From an uncultured Sphingomonadales bacterium (GTDB taxonomy: Bacteria > Pseudomonadota > Alphaproteobacteria > Sphingomonadales > Sphingomonadaceae): a stretch of 50,013 nucleotides of DNA. The stretch spans positions 1-50,013 of the forward strand of contig CALCBC010000029.1 in NCBI GenBank assembly GCA_937898525.1, in the 5' to 3' direction. Positions 32,850 to 40,586 of the stretch are shown in pieces; positions within the stretch are counted from its first letter, which is position 1; each line of letters opens with the position of its first letter. The notes under the pieces were generated by a model. The model was not told where the DNA came from. It searched no databases and saw nothing but the letters and a program-made list of their open reading frames with translations. The position numbers and the translations under genes were made by a program.

Positions 32850-34421
32850 ATGGACGAACGAACCCTGCCTCCGGGCAGCCTCGACGCCGCACTCGAAGCG
32901 ATGCGCGCCGCCCTGGGCGCGGAGAACGTCCTGACCGATCCCGAGGGCATGGCCGATCATGGCGATCCCTTCGCCCCGCCGGGCGAGTGGTATCGCCCGG
33001 GCGCAGTGTTGCTGCCCGGCAGCGTCGAGGAGGTGCAGGCGGTGCTGCGCATCGCCAACGCGCACGGCACGCCGGTCTGGACCAGCAGTCAGGGGCGCAA
33101 CAAGGGCTACGGCGGCGGCGCGCCGCGCGTCTCGGGCAGCTTCGCGATGAGCCTGAGGCGGATGAACCGCGTGCTCGAAGTCGACGAGGACAACTGCGTC
33201 GCGCTGGTCGAGCCGGGGGTGCGGTTCTTCGACCTCTACGATCACTTGCGCTCGATCGGCTCGAAGCTGTGGATGTCGGTGCCCGACCTCGGCGCGGGCA
33301 GCGTGATCGGCAACGCGCTCGAGCACGGGCTCGGCTACACCCCGATCGGCGACCATTTCGCCCACCACTGCGGGATGGAAGTCGTGCTGCCCGACGGCGA
33401 CATCCTGCGCACCGGGATGGGCGGGATGTCGAACCCGCACAACTGGCTGATCTATCCGCACAGCGCGGGGCCGAGCTGGGACGGGATCTTCACCCAGTCG
33501 AACTTCGGGATCGTGACCAAGATGGGCGTCGCGCTGATGCCGCCACCAGAGGTCTATGCCCCGGGCTGGTTCACCCTCGCCAACGAAGAGCACTTCGGCA
33601 CCTTCCTCGACGCGCTGCGCCCGCTGATGATCGACGGGACCATTCCCAACCAGCCGATGATCATCAACGCCGTCTGCGCCGCGAGCGCGTTCTGGGGCCG
33701 CGAGGAGTGGTACACCGGCGAAGGCCCGATCCCCGAGGAGGTGCTCGACCGGATTTCCGCGACGCCCGGCTTCGGCCGCTGGGTCATGCGCTTCGCGCTC
33801 TACGGCGATGCGCCGGTCGTGGCGCACAACCGCGCCAAGATCGAGCGCGCGCTGACCGCCGTGCCGGGCGGCGCGGTGACCTTCGAGGAATTCGACGGGC
33901 ACGACCTTCCCGAGTTCGAGAATCCGCATCACCGCGTGCAGGCGGGCATCCCGAGCATGGCGCTCGACCGAATGACCCGCTGGTACGGCGGCGAGGACGG
34001 CGGGCACATCGGCTTTTCCTGCGCGATGCCGATCGCCGGCAAGGACGGCTGCGCGATCCGCGATCTCGCGCGCGGCGTGCTCAACGAGCGCGGGCTCGAC
34101 TATTCGGCCGCGATCATCGTCGGCAGGCGCAGCATGATCCACGTCGCGCTGGTGGTGTTCGACACGAAGAACGAGGCCCAGGCGCGCGGCGCCTATGCCG
34201 CGGTCAAGGCGATGCTCGAGCCGGCCGCGCGGCTCGGCTACGGCGAGTACCGCAGCCACGTCGACTTCATGGACGAGGTCGCCGCGCTTTACGACTACAA
34301 CGCCAATGCCCAGCGGCGCTTCGCCGAGCGGATCAAGGACACGCTCGACCCGAATGGCATCCTCTCGCCGGGCAAGCAGGGAATCTGGCCGCGCGCCTAC
34401 AGAACCGAAGGGACGCAATGA
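32850..34421 (+). CDS. Vanillyl-alcohol oxidase / 4-cresol dehydrogenase-type flavoenzyme
   Basis: The 523-residue FAD enzyme oxidises the benzylic position of 4-alkylphenols or 4-hydroxybenzyl alcohols via a quinone methide. The PP-loop GRNKGYGGGAPRVSGS (Tyr87), PDLGAGSVIGNALEHGLGYTP with GDHF (Asp168, like Asp170 of VAO) and the phenolate-binding Tyr467-Arg468 in YGEYRSHVDFMDEV are conserved. NPNGILSPGK-type DPNGILSPGKQGIWP closes the protein. It is shorter than fungal VAO (560) and similar to bacterial eugenol hydroxylases. No cytochrome subunit gene lies next to it, favouring an oxidase or another electron acceptor. Overlaps the LigW-like gene (ATGA). Confidence 0.9.
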   Translation: MDERTLPPGSLDAALEAMRAALGAENVLTDPEGMADHGDPFAPPGEWYRPGAVLLPGSVEEVQAVLRIANAHGTPVWTSSQGRNKGYGGGAPRVSGSFAMSLRRMNRVLEVDEDNCVALVEPGVRFFDLYDHLRSIGSKLWMSVPDLGAGSVIGNALEHGLGYTPIGDHFAHHCGMEVVLPDGDILRTGMGGMSNPHNWLIYPHSAGPSWDGIFTQSNFGIVTKMGVALMPPPEVYAPGWFTLANEEHFGTFLDALRPLMIDGTIPNQPMIINAVCAASAFWGREEWYTGEGPIPEEVLDRISATPGFGRWVMRFALYGDAPVVAHNRAKIERALTAVPGGAVTFEEFDGHDLPEFENPHHRVQAGIPSMALDRMTRWYGGEDGGHIGFSCAMPIAGKDGCAIRDLARGVLNERGLDYSAAIIVGRRSMIHVALVVFDTKNEAQARGAYAAVKAMLEPAARLGYGEYRSHVDFMDEVAALYDYNANAQRRFAERIKDTLDPNGILSPGKQGIWPRAYRTEGTQ

Positions 34422-35473
34422 CTCACGAACTCAAGACCGGCGGCGATCGCGGCTACCTGCGCATCGCCACCGAGGAAGCCTTTGCCACCCAGGAGCAGCT
34501 CGATGCGATCCTGCGGCTGGTCAAGGAAGGCCGCGCCGACAAGGGCACCGTCAGCCTGTGGGGTTTCTACGGCACCAGTCCGAGCGAACGGACGACCTTC
34601 ATCCGCGAGCGGTTGCTCGACGTCGGCGCGTTGCGCCTGCAGGCGATGGACGAGGCGGGTATCGACAAGGCAGTGCTCGCGCTGACCAGCCCGGGCACGC
34701 AGTCGCTGTTCGACCCCGAGGAAGCCAAGCGCATTGCCCGCAACGCCAACGACTTCCTCAAGGACCGCTGCGAAGCGCACCCCGACCGGTTCTACGGCAT
34801 GGCGGCGATCGCGCCGATCGATCCCGAGTGGTCCGCGCAAGAGCTGCGCCGCGCCAAGGAGGAGCTCGGCTTCCACGGGGTGCAGGTCAACAGCCACACC
34901 CACGGGCACTATCTCGACGAAGAGCAGTTCGATCCGATCCTGCGCGCCTGCGCCGATCTCGACCTGCCACTCTACATCCACCCGCAGGGGCCGCCCGACA
35001 GCATGATCGGCGACATGGTCGGCGCCGGGCTCGACGGGGCGATCTTCGGCTTCGCGGTCGAGACCAGCTACCACGCGATGCGGTTGCTCACGACCGGCGT
35101 GTTCGACCGCTACCCGAACCTGCAGCTGATGCTCGGCCACGGCTGCGAGGGGCTGCCGTACATGCTCTACCGGCTCGACTACATGCACAAGGCCGGCATC
35201 CGCAGCCAGCGCTACCCGCGGCTCAAGCCGCTGCAGCACGACCTGTCCCACTACATGCGCAACAACGTCATCGCGACCAACAGCGGACTGCCGTTCGGCC
35301 CGGCAATCAAGCTGATGATCGAGGTCATGGGCGAGGACCGCGTGATGTACGCGATGGATTACCCCTATCAATACGTCCCCGACGAGGTACGCTGGATGGA
35401 CGATCTCGAGATCGACCCCGTGCAGAAGAAGAAGTTCTTCCAGACCAACGCCGAACGCTGGTTCAAGCTCTAG
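34418..35473 (+). CDS. ligW: 5-carboxyvanillate decarboxylase-like amidohydrolase (LigW family)
   Basis: The 351-residue enzyme is of the amidohydrolase-2 group, a Mn2+-dependent non-oxidative decarboxylase of ring carboxylates. Counting from ATG 34418, Glu19 (RIATEEAF), His188 (LYIHPQGPP) and Asp314 (YAMDYPYQ) fall exactly at the LigW metal-ligand positions. Arg58, His241 and Arg252 also coincide with substrate-site residues known for LigW. The segments ADKGTVSLWGFYGTSPSER, LALTSPG and KKKFFQTNAERWFKL recall LigW of sphingomonads. One visible change is GHGCEG where LigW has GHMGEA-like sequence. The substrate is probably 5-carboxyvanillate or a related hydroxybenzoate. Coupled to the VAO-type gene. 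Confidence 0.88.
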   Translation: MTHELKTGGDRGYLRIATEEAFATQEQLDAILRLVKEGRADKGTVSLWGFYGTSPSERTTFIRERLLDVGALRLQAMDEAGIDKAVLALTSPGTQSLFDPEEAKRIARNANDFLKDRCEAHPDRFYGMAAIAPIDPEWSAQELRRAKEELGFHGVQVNSHTHGHYLDEEQFDPILRACADLDLPLYIHPQGPPDSMIGDMVGAGLDGAIFGFAVETSYHAMRLLTTGVFDRYPNLQLMLGHGCEGLPYMLYRLDYMHKAGIRSQRYPRLKPLQHDLSHYMRNNVIATNSGLPFGPAIKLMIEVMGEDRVMYAMDYPYQYVPDEVRWMDDLEIDPVQKKKFFQTNAERWFKL

Positions 35474-35486
35474 GAGAGACCATCCG

Positions 35487-36344
35487 ATGACCACTTACGC
35501 CGTGACCGGGGCGACCGGAAAGCTGGGCCGCCTGGTGCTCGACGAGCTGCTGACGAAGGTCGACGCCAAGGACGTCGTTGCCCTCGCCCGCGACCCGACC
35601 GCGCTGCAGAAGTACGACCAGCTCGGCGTGCAGGTGCGCAAGGCCGATTACGACGACCCCGCGAGCCTTGACGCCGCGCTGCAGGGCGTCGACCGAGTGC
35701 TGCTGATCTCGGGCAACGCCGTCGGCCAGCGCGAGCGGCAGCACGGCAACGTGATCGACGCAGCGAAGAGAGCCGGGGTGTCGTACCTCGCCTACACTTC
35801 GATCCTGAAGGGCGACAAGTCGCCGCTCCCGCTCGCGCCCGAGCACGTTGCGACCGAGAAGCTGCTCGCGGCAAGCGGGCTCAACTACGACCTGCTGCGC
35901 CACGGGTGGTATTCCGAGAACTACACGATGGGCCTCGCGCCCTCGCTCGAGAGCGGCAAGATCTTCGGTGCGGTCGGGCAGGGCAGGCTGTCGACCGCCA
36001 CGCGCGCGGACTTCGCCGCGGCGGACGTGGGGGCGCTGCTTCGCGGCAAGGGCGGCGACGTCTACGAGCTCGCCGGCGACCAGGGGTGGACGATGCAGGA
36101 ATTCGCCGCGGAAGTCTCGCGCCAGGCGGGCAAGACCGTCGAATACGTCGATCAGAGCGAGAGCCACTACGCCAAGACGCTCGAAGGCGCCGGGCTGCCG
36201 CCGCCGGTCGCGGCGATGCTGGCCCGCACCAGCACGGTGTCGGCCGAAGGCGCGCTCTATGACGACAGCGGGGACCTGAGCCGGCTCGCCGGCCGCCCAA
36301 CCACGCCGATCGCGCAGACGATCGCCGAGGCGTTGAAGGGATAA
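35487..36344 (+). CDS. NmrA/QorB-like NAD(P)-binding reductase
   Basis: The 285-residue atypical SDR has the N-terminal TGATGKLGRLVLDELL nucleotide motif and VLLISGN. Its closest recognisable type is quinone oxidoreductase QorB/YtfG, which lacks the YxxxK pair. It may reduce quinones or quinone methides formed by the flavoenzyme. A typical QorB-like stretch is YTSILKGDKSPLPLAPEHVATEKLL, and another is LRHGWYSENYT. It starts 13 bases after the ligW-like stop with GGAGAG just upstream, so it belongs to the same operon. Repeats follow its stop. Confidence 0.87.
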   Translation: MTTYAVTGATGKLGRLVLDELLTKVDAKDVVALARDPTALQKYDQLGVQVRKADYDDPASLDAALQGVDRVLLISGNAVGQRERQHGNVIDAAKRAGVSYLAYTSILKGDKSPLPLAPEHVATEKLLAASGLNYDLLRHGWYSENYTMGLAPSLESGKIFGAVGQGRLSTATRADFAAADVGALLRGKGGDVYELAGDQGWTMQEFAAEVSRQAGKTVEYVDQSESHYAKTLEGAGLPPPVAAMLARTSTVSAEGALYDDSGDLSRLAGRPTTPIAQTIAEALKG

Positions 36345-36348
36345 CGAT

Positions 36349-36477
36349 CCTCCCCGAGCTCGCTCGGGGAGGGGCCACCCGCAGGGTGGTGGAGGGGCAC
36401 GGGCCACTCGCGAAGTGCTGGAGGTCTGTATCCCTCCACCACGCTTCGCATGGTCCCCCTCCCCCGGTGGGGGGAGG
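36349..36477. repeat. Cluster of intergenic palindromes
   Basis: Three clean stems lie in the 156-base gap: CCTCCCCGAG/CTCGGGGAGG (36349-36372, 4-base loop), CCACCC/GGGTGG (36375-36389) and CCTCCCCC/GGGGGAGG (36458-36477). Between them the motif CTCCACCACGCTTCGCATGG recurs in inverted sense to the earlier GGTGGAGGGG. The composite type (stem, GGTGGAGGGG, CCCTCCACC, stem) is widespread between genes of sphingomonads. No T-run follows, so it probably forms a stable 3' or processing structure rather than a classic terminator. Confidence 0.75.
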
Positions 36478-36500
36478 ATTGGGAGAGGAACGGGAATCAT

Positions 36501-38132
36501 ATGGCCGCAACGGTCGCCGACGAGCCGCTGAAGTCCACCACCAAGGTCACCCGGGCCGGGTGGTACACGCTGTTCCTGGTCTCGTCGTCGCAGGGCCTGA
36601 GCCTGCTCGACCGGCAGATCCTGTCGATCCTCGCGCCGAGCATCATGGCCGACCTCGGGATCGGCGCGGCCGAACTCGGGCTGCTCTACGGCACCGTGTT
36701 CGCGCTGTTCTACGCGCTGTTCTCGCTGCCGCTCGGGCGGCTGGTCGACGGGTGGATCCGCACCCGGCTGCTGGCAATGTGCATCTTTGCCTGGTCTGCG
36801 TTCTGCGGGCTGTCGGCCTTCGCCGGCGGTTTCGCGCTGCTGGCGATCTCGAGGCTCGGCGTCGGGGTGGGCGAAGCGGCGGCACAGCCGGCGGCGAACT
36901 CGATCATCTTCGATACTTTCCCGCGCGAGCGGCGCGGCACGGCGATGGCCGCGATGGGCGTCGCCACCGCGCTCGGGCTCGGCCTGTCGATGACGCTCGG
37001 CGGCGTGCTCGCGCAGTGGTGGGACACCCGCTACCCCGATGGGGCCTGGGGCTTCTCGGGCTGGCAGTTCGCGTTCCTCGTCGCCTCGATACCGGGTCTG
37101 CTGCTCGGCTGGGCGATCTGGCGTTTGCGCGAGCCCGTCCGCGGCTGGATGGACGGGATTGCTGCTCCCGAGGACCCGCATCCGTTCAAGGCCAGCGGTG
37201 CCGTGCTGGCCTCGGTTACGCCCGGCGCCAACTGGTGGATGCTGTGGCGTCGCGATGCGGGCGCGAGGCAGTGGGCGATCAACCTTGGCGGGCTCGCGGT
37301 GATCGTCGCCGCGTGCTGGACGATGACCCAGCTGACGCAGGCATTCTCGCCGAGCGTGCAGCAGCCGCTCGCCGCGCTCGGGCTGTCGTGGGACACCCAC
37401 GTGCTGCAGTGGATCGTCTCGGGCTTCGGCGCTTTCGTGATCCTCAACCTGTTCCAGTCGCTCAAGCTGACCGACCGGCCGACCTACAACGTCGTCCTCA
37501 GTCCCTCGCTGATCCTGCTGATGGTCGTCGGCGGCCTGCAGACGGCGATCAACTACGGGGTCATGGGCTTCACCCCGTCGTTCCTGATCGCCCACTACGG
37601 TCTGTCGCAGGCGACGACCGCGCTGCAGTTCGGTCTGCTCGCCGCGGCGCTCGGGCTGGTCGGCCCGGTCATCGCCGGCCCGCTCGCCGACTGGCTGACC
37701 GTGCGCATGGGCGGGCGCGGCCGGGTGTGGCTGACGATTTTCTCGCTCGGGGTCTCGCCGCTGATCGGCATCTGGGCCTACAGCGCCGACGATCCGACGA
37801 GCTTCTATATCCGCTTCTCGATCTACAGCATCATCCTGACGCTGTGGCTGCCGCCGATCTACTCGCTGTATTACGACCTCGTGCTGCCGCGGATGCGCGG
37901 GATCACCAGCTCGATCTATATTATCATATCGACGCTGCTCGGGCTCGGCATGGGGCCGTATTTCGTCGGCATCGTCGCCGCGAGGAACGGCGGCGATCTC
38001 GGGCAGGCGATCATCTCGGTCAACGTCGTGGCGCCGTTCGTCCTGCTGAGCCTGTTCACGGTGCTGTGGCGAATCCGGCGCGACGAATCGACGCTCCTCG
38101 AGCGTGCCCGTGCGGGCGGCGAGCCGGTCTAG
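36501..38132 (+). CDS. MFS transporter (spinster-like) with extra membrane segments
   Basis: The 543-residue carrier has the motifs LLDRQILSILAPSIMADLGI and GRLVDGWIRTRLLAMC (loop 2-3) near the N-terminus, with GVGVGEAAAQPAANSIIFDTFPRERRGTA. The middle holds an inserted region: WRRDAGARQWAINLGGLAVIVAACW, then a segment around VSGFGAFVILNLFQSLKL. It looks like two additional membrane passes beyond the usual twelve and explains the greater length. ATG 36501 is preferred to in-frame codons upstream because those lie within the palindromes. It is followed after 38 bases by the ThDP decarboxylase and may import its substrate. Confidence 0.86.
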   Translation: MAATVADEPLKSTTKVTRAGWYTLFLVSSSQGLSLLDRQILSILAPSIMADLGIGAAELGLLYGTVFALFYALFSLPLGRLVDGWIRTRLLAMCIFAWSAFCGLSAFAGGFALLAISRLGVGVGEAAAQPAANSIIFDTFPRERRGTAMAAMGVATALGLGLSMTLGGVLAQWWDTRYPDGAWGFSGWQFAFLVASIPGLLLGWAIWRLREPVRGWMDGIAAPEDPHPFKASGAVLASVTPGANWWMLWRRDAGARQWAINLGGLAVIVAACWTMTQLTQAFSPSVQQPLAALGLSWDTHVLQWIVSGFGAFVILNLFQSLKLTDRPTYNVVLSPSLILLMVVGGLQTAINYGVMGFTPSFLIAHYGLSQATTALQFGLLAAALGLVGPVIAGPLADWLTVRMGGRGRVWLTIFSLGVSPLIGIWAYSADDPTSFYIRFSIYSIILTLWLPPIYSLYYDLVLPRMRGITSSIYIIISTLLGLGMGPYFVGIVAARNGGDLGQAIISVNVVAPFVLLSLFTVLWRIRRDESTLLERARAGGEPV

Positions 38133-38170
38133 GGTTGCCGGGCCGCCCGTCGGCCACGTAAGGGCCTCGC

Positions 38171-39715
38171 ATGCCTACCGTTCGCGAAGCCGCTTTCCGC
38201 GTATTCGAGCACTTCGGGGTCGACCGCCTGTTCGGCAATCCCGGCTCGACCGAACTGCCGATGCTCAAGGGTCTGCCCGAGGGCTTCCGCTACGTGCTCG
38301 GGCTCAACGAGGCGGTCGTGGTCGGCATGGCCGACGGCTTCGCCCGCGCGAGCGGCAAGCCGGCGCTGGTCAACCTGCACAGCTCGGCCGGCACCGGGCA
38401 CTCGCTCGGCAACCTGTTCACGGCCTGGAAGAACAACACCCCGCTGGTCGTTACCGCCGGCCAGCAGGCGCGCAGCATCCTGCCGCACGACCCGTTCCTG
38501 TTCGCCGAGCGCCCCACCGAATTCCCGCGCCCCTACGTCAAATACGCGATCGAACCCGCGCGGGCGGAGGACGTGCCGCTGGCGCTGATCCGCGCCTTCG
38601 TCACCGCGTTGACCCCGCCGATGGGCCCGTGCTTCGTGTCGATCCCGGTCGACGACTGGGACCGCGAGTGCGAGTGGCCGGCACTGCCCGAAATGCACTT
38701 GTGTGCCGTGCCCGATGCGACCGGCATCGAGCGGCTCGCGGCCGTGCTCGATCCGGCCGAGCGCCCGGCGCTCGTACTCGGCACCGGCGTTGCCAACAGC
38801 GGGGGATGGAACGCGGCGATTCGCCTCGCCGAGAAAACAGGCTGTGCGGTCTGGGCCGCGCCTTACGCAGCGCGCGAGACTTTCCCCGAGGATCATCCAC
38901 AGTTCGCGGGGTTCCTGCCGGCGTGGCGCGACCAGATTCGCACGCTGCTCGCGCCCTACGACGCGATCCTCGTCGCTGGCGCCCCGGTGTTCACCTATCA
39001 TGTAGAGGGCACTGGCCCGCACTGGCCGGAGCACGCGAAGCTGGTTGCCCTGAGCGACGATCCGCAGCACCTGGCCTCGCTGCCGGGCGGAAGCGGGGTG
39101 CTCGGCAACGTTGCCGAAGGCCTCGCCCAGCTGGCCGAGCGGGCCAACGCGCGCGCCTACGAGGGGGAGCCGCGCCGGCTGCTCGATCCCGAACCGCGCA
39201 TGACCGCGGCCCACGTGCTCAAGCGGATTGCCGCATTGCGCCCTTCCGAAGCCGTGATCGTCGAGGAAGCGCCGACCGCGCGCGGCCCCGAGCACGACAC
39301 GCTGCCGATCGTGCGCGAGGGCGGGTTCTACACCTGCGCCAGCGGCGGGCTCGGCTATTCGCTGCCGGCCGCGGTCGGCGTCGCCAGCGCCCAGCCCGAC
39401 AAGGTCATCGCGATTCTCGGCGACGGCTCGGCGATGTACACGATCCAGGGCCTGTTCTCGGCGCGTGAGGAGCAGGCGAACGTCAGCTTCGTGATCCTCA
39501 ACAACGCCGCCTACGCCGCGCTGACCGGTTTCTCGGCCGAGTTCGGGATGAACCACGTGCCCGGGTGCGATCTCTCGGGGATCGATTTCGTCAAGCTGGC
39601 CGAGGCGCAGGGCCTCCCCGCGCGGCTCGTCGACTCGGTTGAGACGCTCGACGAGTCGCTTGCCTGGAGCTTCGCGCAGACGGGGCCGACGCTGCTCGAC
39701 GTGCGGATCGCCTAG
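38171..39715 (+). CDS. mdlC: Benzoylformate decarboxylase-like thiamine diphosphate enzyme
   Basis: The 514-residue ThDP enzyme probably decarboxylates an aryl-glyoxylate to an aromatic aldehyde, or carries out carboligation. The benzoylformate decarboxylase catalytic set is kept: Ser26 (NPGSTELP), Glu47 (LGLNEAVVV), His70 (LVNLHSSAGTGH) and His277 (FTYHVEG), matching His281 of the Pseudomonas enzyme with a small deletion. The cofactor motif GDGSAMYTIQGLFSAREEQANVSFVILNN is complete. It differs from true MdlC around the pocket (FLFAERPTEFPRPYVKY). The exact substrate is open, and the mdlC name is by similarity only. No mandelate dehydrogenase is nearby. Confidence 0.85.
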   Translation: MPTVREAAFRVFEHFGVDRLFGNPGSTELPMLKGLPEGFRYVLGLNEAVVVGMADGFARASGKPALVNLHSSAGTGHSLGNLFTAWKNNTPLVVTAGQQARSILPHDPFLFAERPTEFPRPYVKYAIEPARAEDVPLALIRAFVTALTPPMGPCFVSIPVDDWDRECEWPALPEMHLCAVPDATGIERLAAVLDPAERPALVLGTGVANSGGWNAAIRLAEKTGCAVWAAPYAARETFPEDHPQFAGFLPAWRDQIRTLLAPYDAILVAGAPVFTYHVEGTGPHWPEHAKLVALSDDPQHLASLPGGSGVLGNVAEGLAQLAERANARAYEGEPRRLLDPEPRMTAAHVLKRIAALRPSEAVIVEEAPTARGPEHDTLPIVREGGFYTCASGGLGYSLPAAVGVASAQPDKVIAILGDGSAMYTIQGLFSAREEQANVSFVILNNAAYAALTGFSAEFGMNHVPGCDLSGIDFVKLAEAQGLPARLVDSVETLDESLAWSFAQTGPTLLDVRIA

Positions 39716-40024
39716 CTCAGCCTCCCACATCGCCGGAGCAAGGGCGATCGCGGCCCCGGCCGCGGGGACTCCGCCGGCCCGGGCGAGATCGGCGAGCGTC
39801 AGCGGATCGATGTGCTCGGCGCGAAAGCGGCGATATCCCTCGGCGACGGCCCCGTTGCCGGCAATCAGGCCGACATCGAGCGCGGTCGCCTCGCGAGCGA
39901 ACCCCCGTCGCAAGTGCTCGAGTTCGTCGTGGGTGACGCCTGGATAGGCGGCCAGCAGCGCTTCGATGCGCTGCAGGGCCGGCGAAGCCTGCTCGACTTC
40001 GCCGGTCACGGACGCGTGCGGCAT
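39716..40024 (-). pseudogene. Small protein gene with no in-frame stop before mdlC (truncated?)
   Basis: An ATG at 40024, two bases after the stop of the neighbouring 108-residue gene, opens a plausible coding stretch. It reads MPHASVTGEVEQASPALQ, then RRGFAREATALDVGLIAGN and RRFRAEHIDPLTLADLARAGG, and finally an Ala-rich AAGAAIALAPAM that looks like the start of a membrane segment. The reading frame then runs on without a stop through the whole antisense strand of mdlC to 38129. A real gene would be expected to end near 39716. I read this as a 3'-truncated gene whose end was lost at the mdlC junction. The partner protein has the same helical-plus-membrane layout. Confidence 0.5.
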
Positions 40025-40026
40025 GG

Positions 40027-40353
40027 TCAGCTGACCAGCACGATGACCAGGAATGCCAGCACCGGGAACGCGAGGATCGCGCCGATCACGGCGTAATCCG
40101 AGAGCGACGGGGTGACGAGGTCGCGGTGCCGCGTCCAGAACGCGTCGAGCTTCGGCGCGATCTCCTCGTCGGCGATCATCAGCGCCATGTCGCGCGCGTT
40201 GAGCCGCGGCAGCACGGCCGCCAGCTCCTCGATCTGCGACTGGCTCAGGTTGGGGTAGCGCTTGACCAGCTCGGCGGCACGCGCCGGGTTCCACGGGATC
40301 ACCCCCGAACGGACGGCGAGACTGAACTTCGGTCGTGACAACGGATAGGGCAT
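40027..40353 (-). CDS. Small C-terminally anchored protein
   Basis: The 108-residue protein is of unknown function. A soluble helical part (ARAAELVKRYPNLSQSQIEELAAVLPRLNARDMALMIADEEI) is followed by a single C-terminal membrane segment, YAVIGAILAFPVLAFLVIVLVS. The PNLSQSQIEEL helix recalls a sensor-like small domain. The downstream frame (39716-40024) is apparently related in architecture. ATG 40353 starts MPYPLSRPKFSLAVR. The coding pattern and the tail anchor support a real gene. Upstream, 40354-40586 carries an inverted repeat (40435-40481). Confidence 0.7.
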   Translation of the reverse strand: MPYPLSRPKFSLAVRSGVIPWNPARAAELVKRYPNLSQSQIEELAAVLPRLNARDMALMIADEEIAPKLDAFWTRHRDLVTPSLSDYAVIGAILAFPVLAFLVIVLVS

Positions 40354-40434
40354 TCGAACGACTCCTCGACGCGAGCCGAGGGTAGGGCGAGGCGCCGGCC
40401 ATGCCGGGCCTCAATCGATGACGTTGGAGGTGGC

Positions 40435-40481
40435 GCCCTGAGCCGAACCGCGGCTCGCGGAGAATCGATCCGGCTCAGGGC
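40435..40481. repeat. Inverted repeat in intergenic gap
   Basis: GCCCTGAGCCG (40435-40445) and CGGCTCAGGGC (40471-40481) are perfect 11-base inverted repeats. A smaller palindrome, CCGCG/CGCGG (40448-40460), sits inside the loop. The element lies in a 233-base gap between two minus-strand genes. It could end transcription of the upstream gene or form a structured leader; no T-run is seen. Nothing else in the gap is supportable, except a possible 19-codon ORF. Confidence 0.6.
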
Positions 40482-40586
40482 CGGAAGAGGCGTGCGGTGC
40501 TGCTGCCCGGGTGGATGTCGATCAAACCACTCATGCTTTCAATATGGCCCTTCGTGCGCGGGAAGCAAGCCGGGGCGCCCCGGCAC

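Noticed and set aside
32799..34418. A 539-residue antisense open frame opposite the VAO-type gene
   Set aside because: Same shadow composition, no motifs; the plus strand carries a complete flavoenzyme.
40475..40534. A 19-codon ORF on the minus strand (MSGLIDIHPGSSTARLFRP)
   Set aside because: Only a weak GAAAG ribosome site and no recognisable role. Mentioned in a finding but not listed as a gene.
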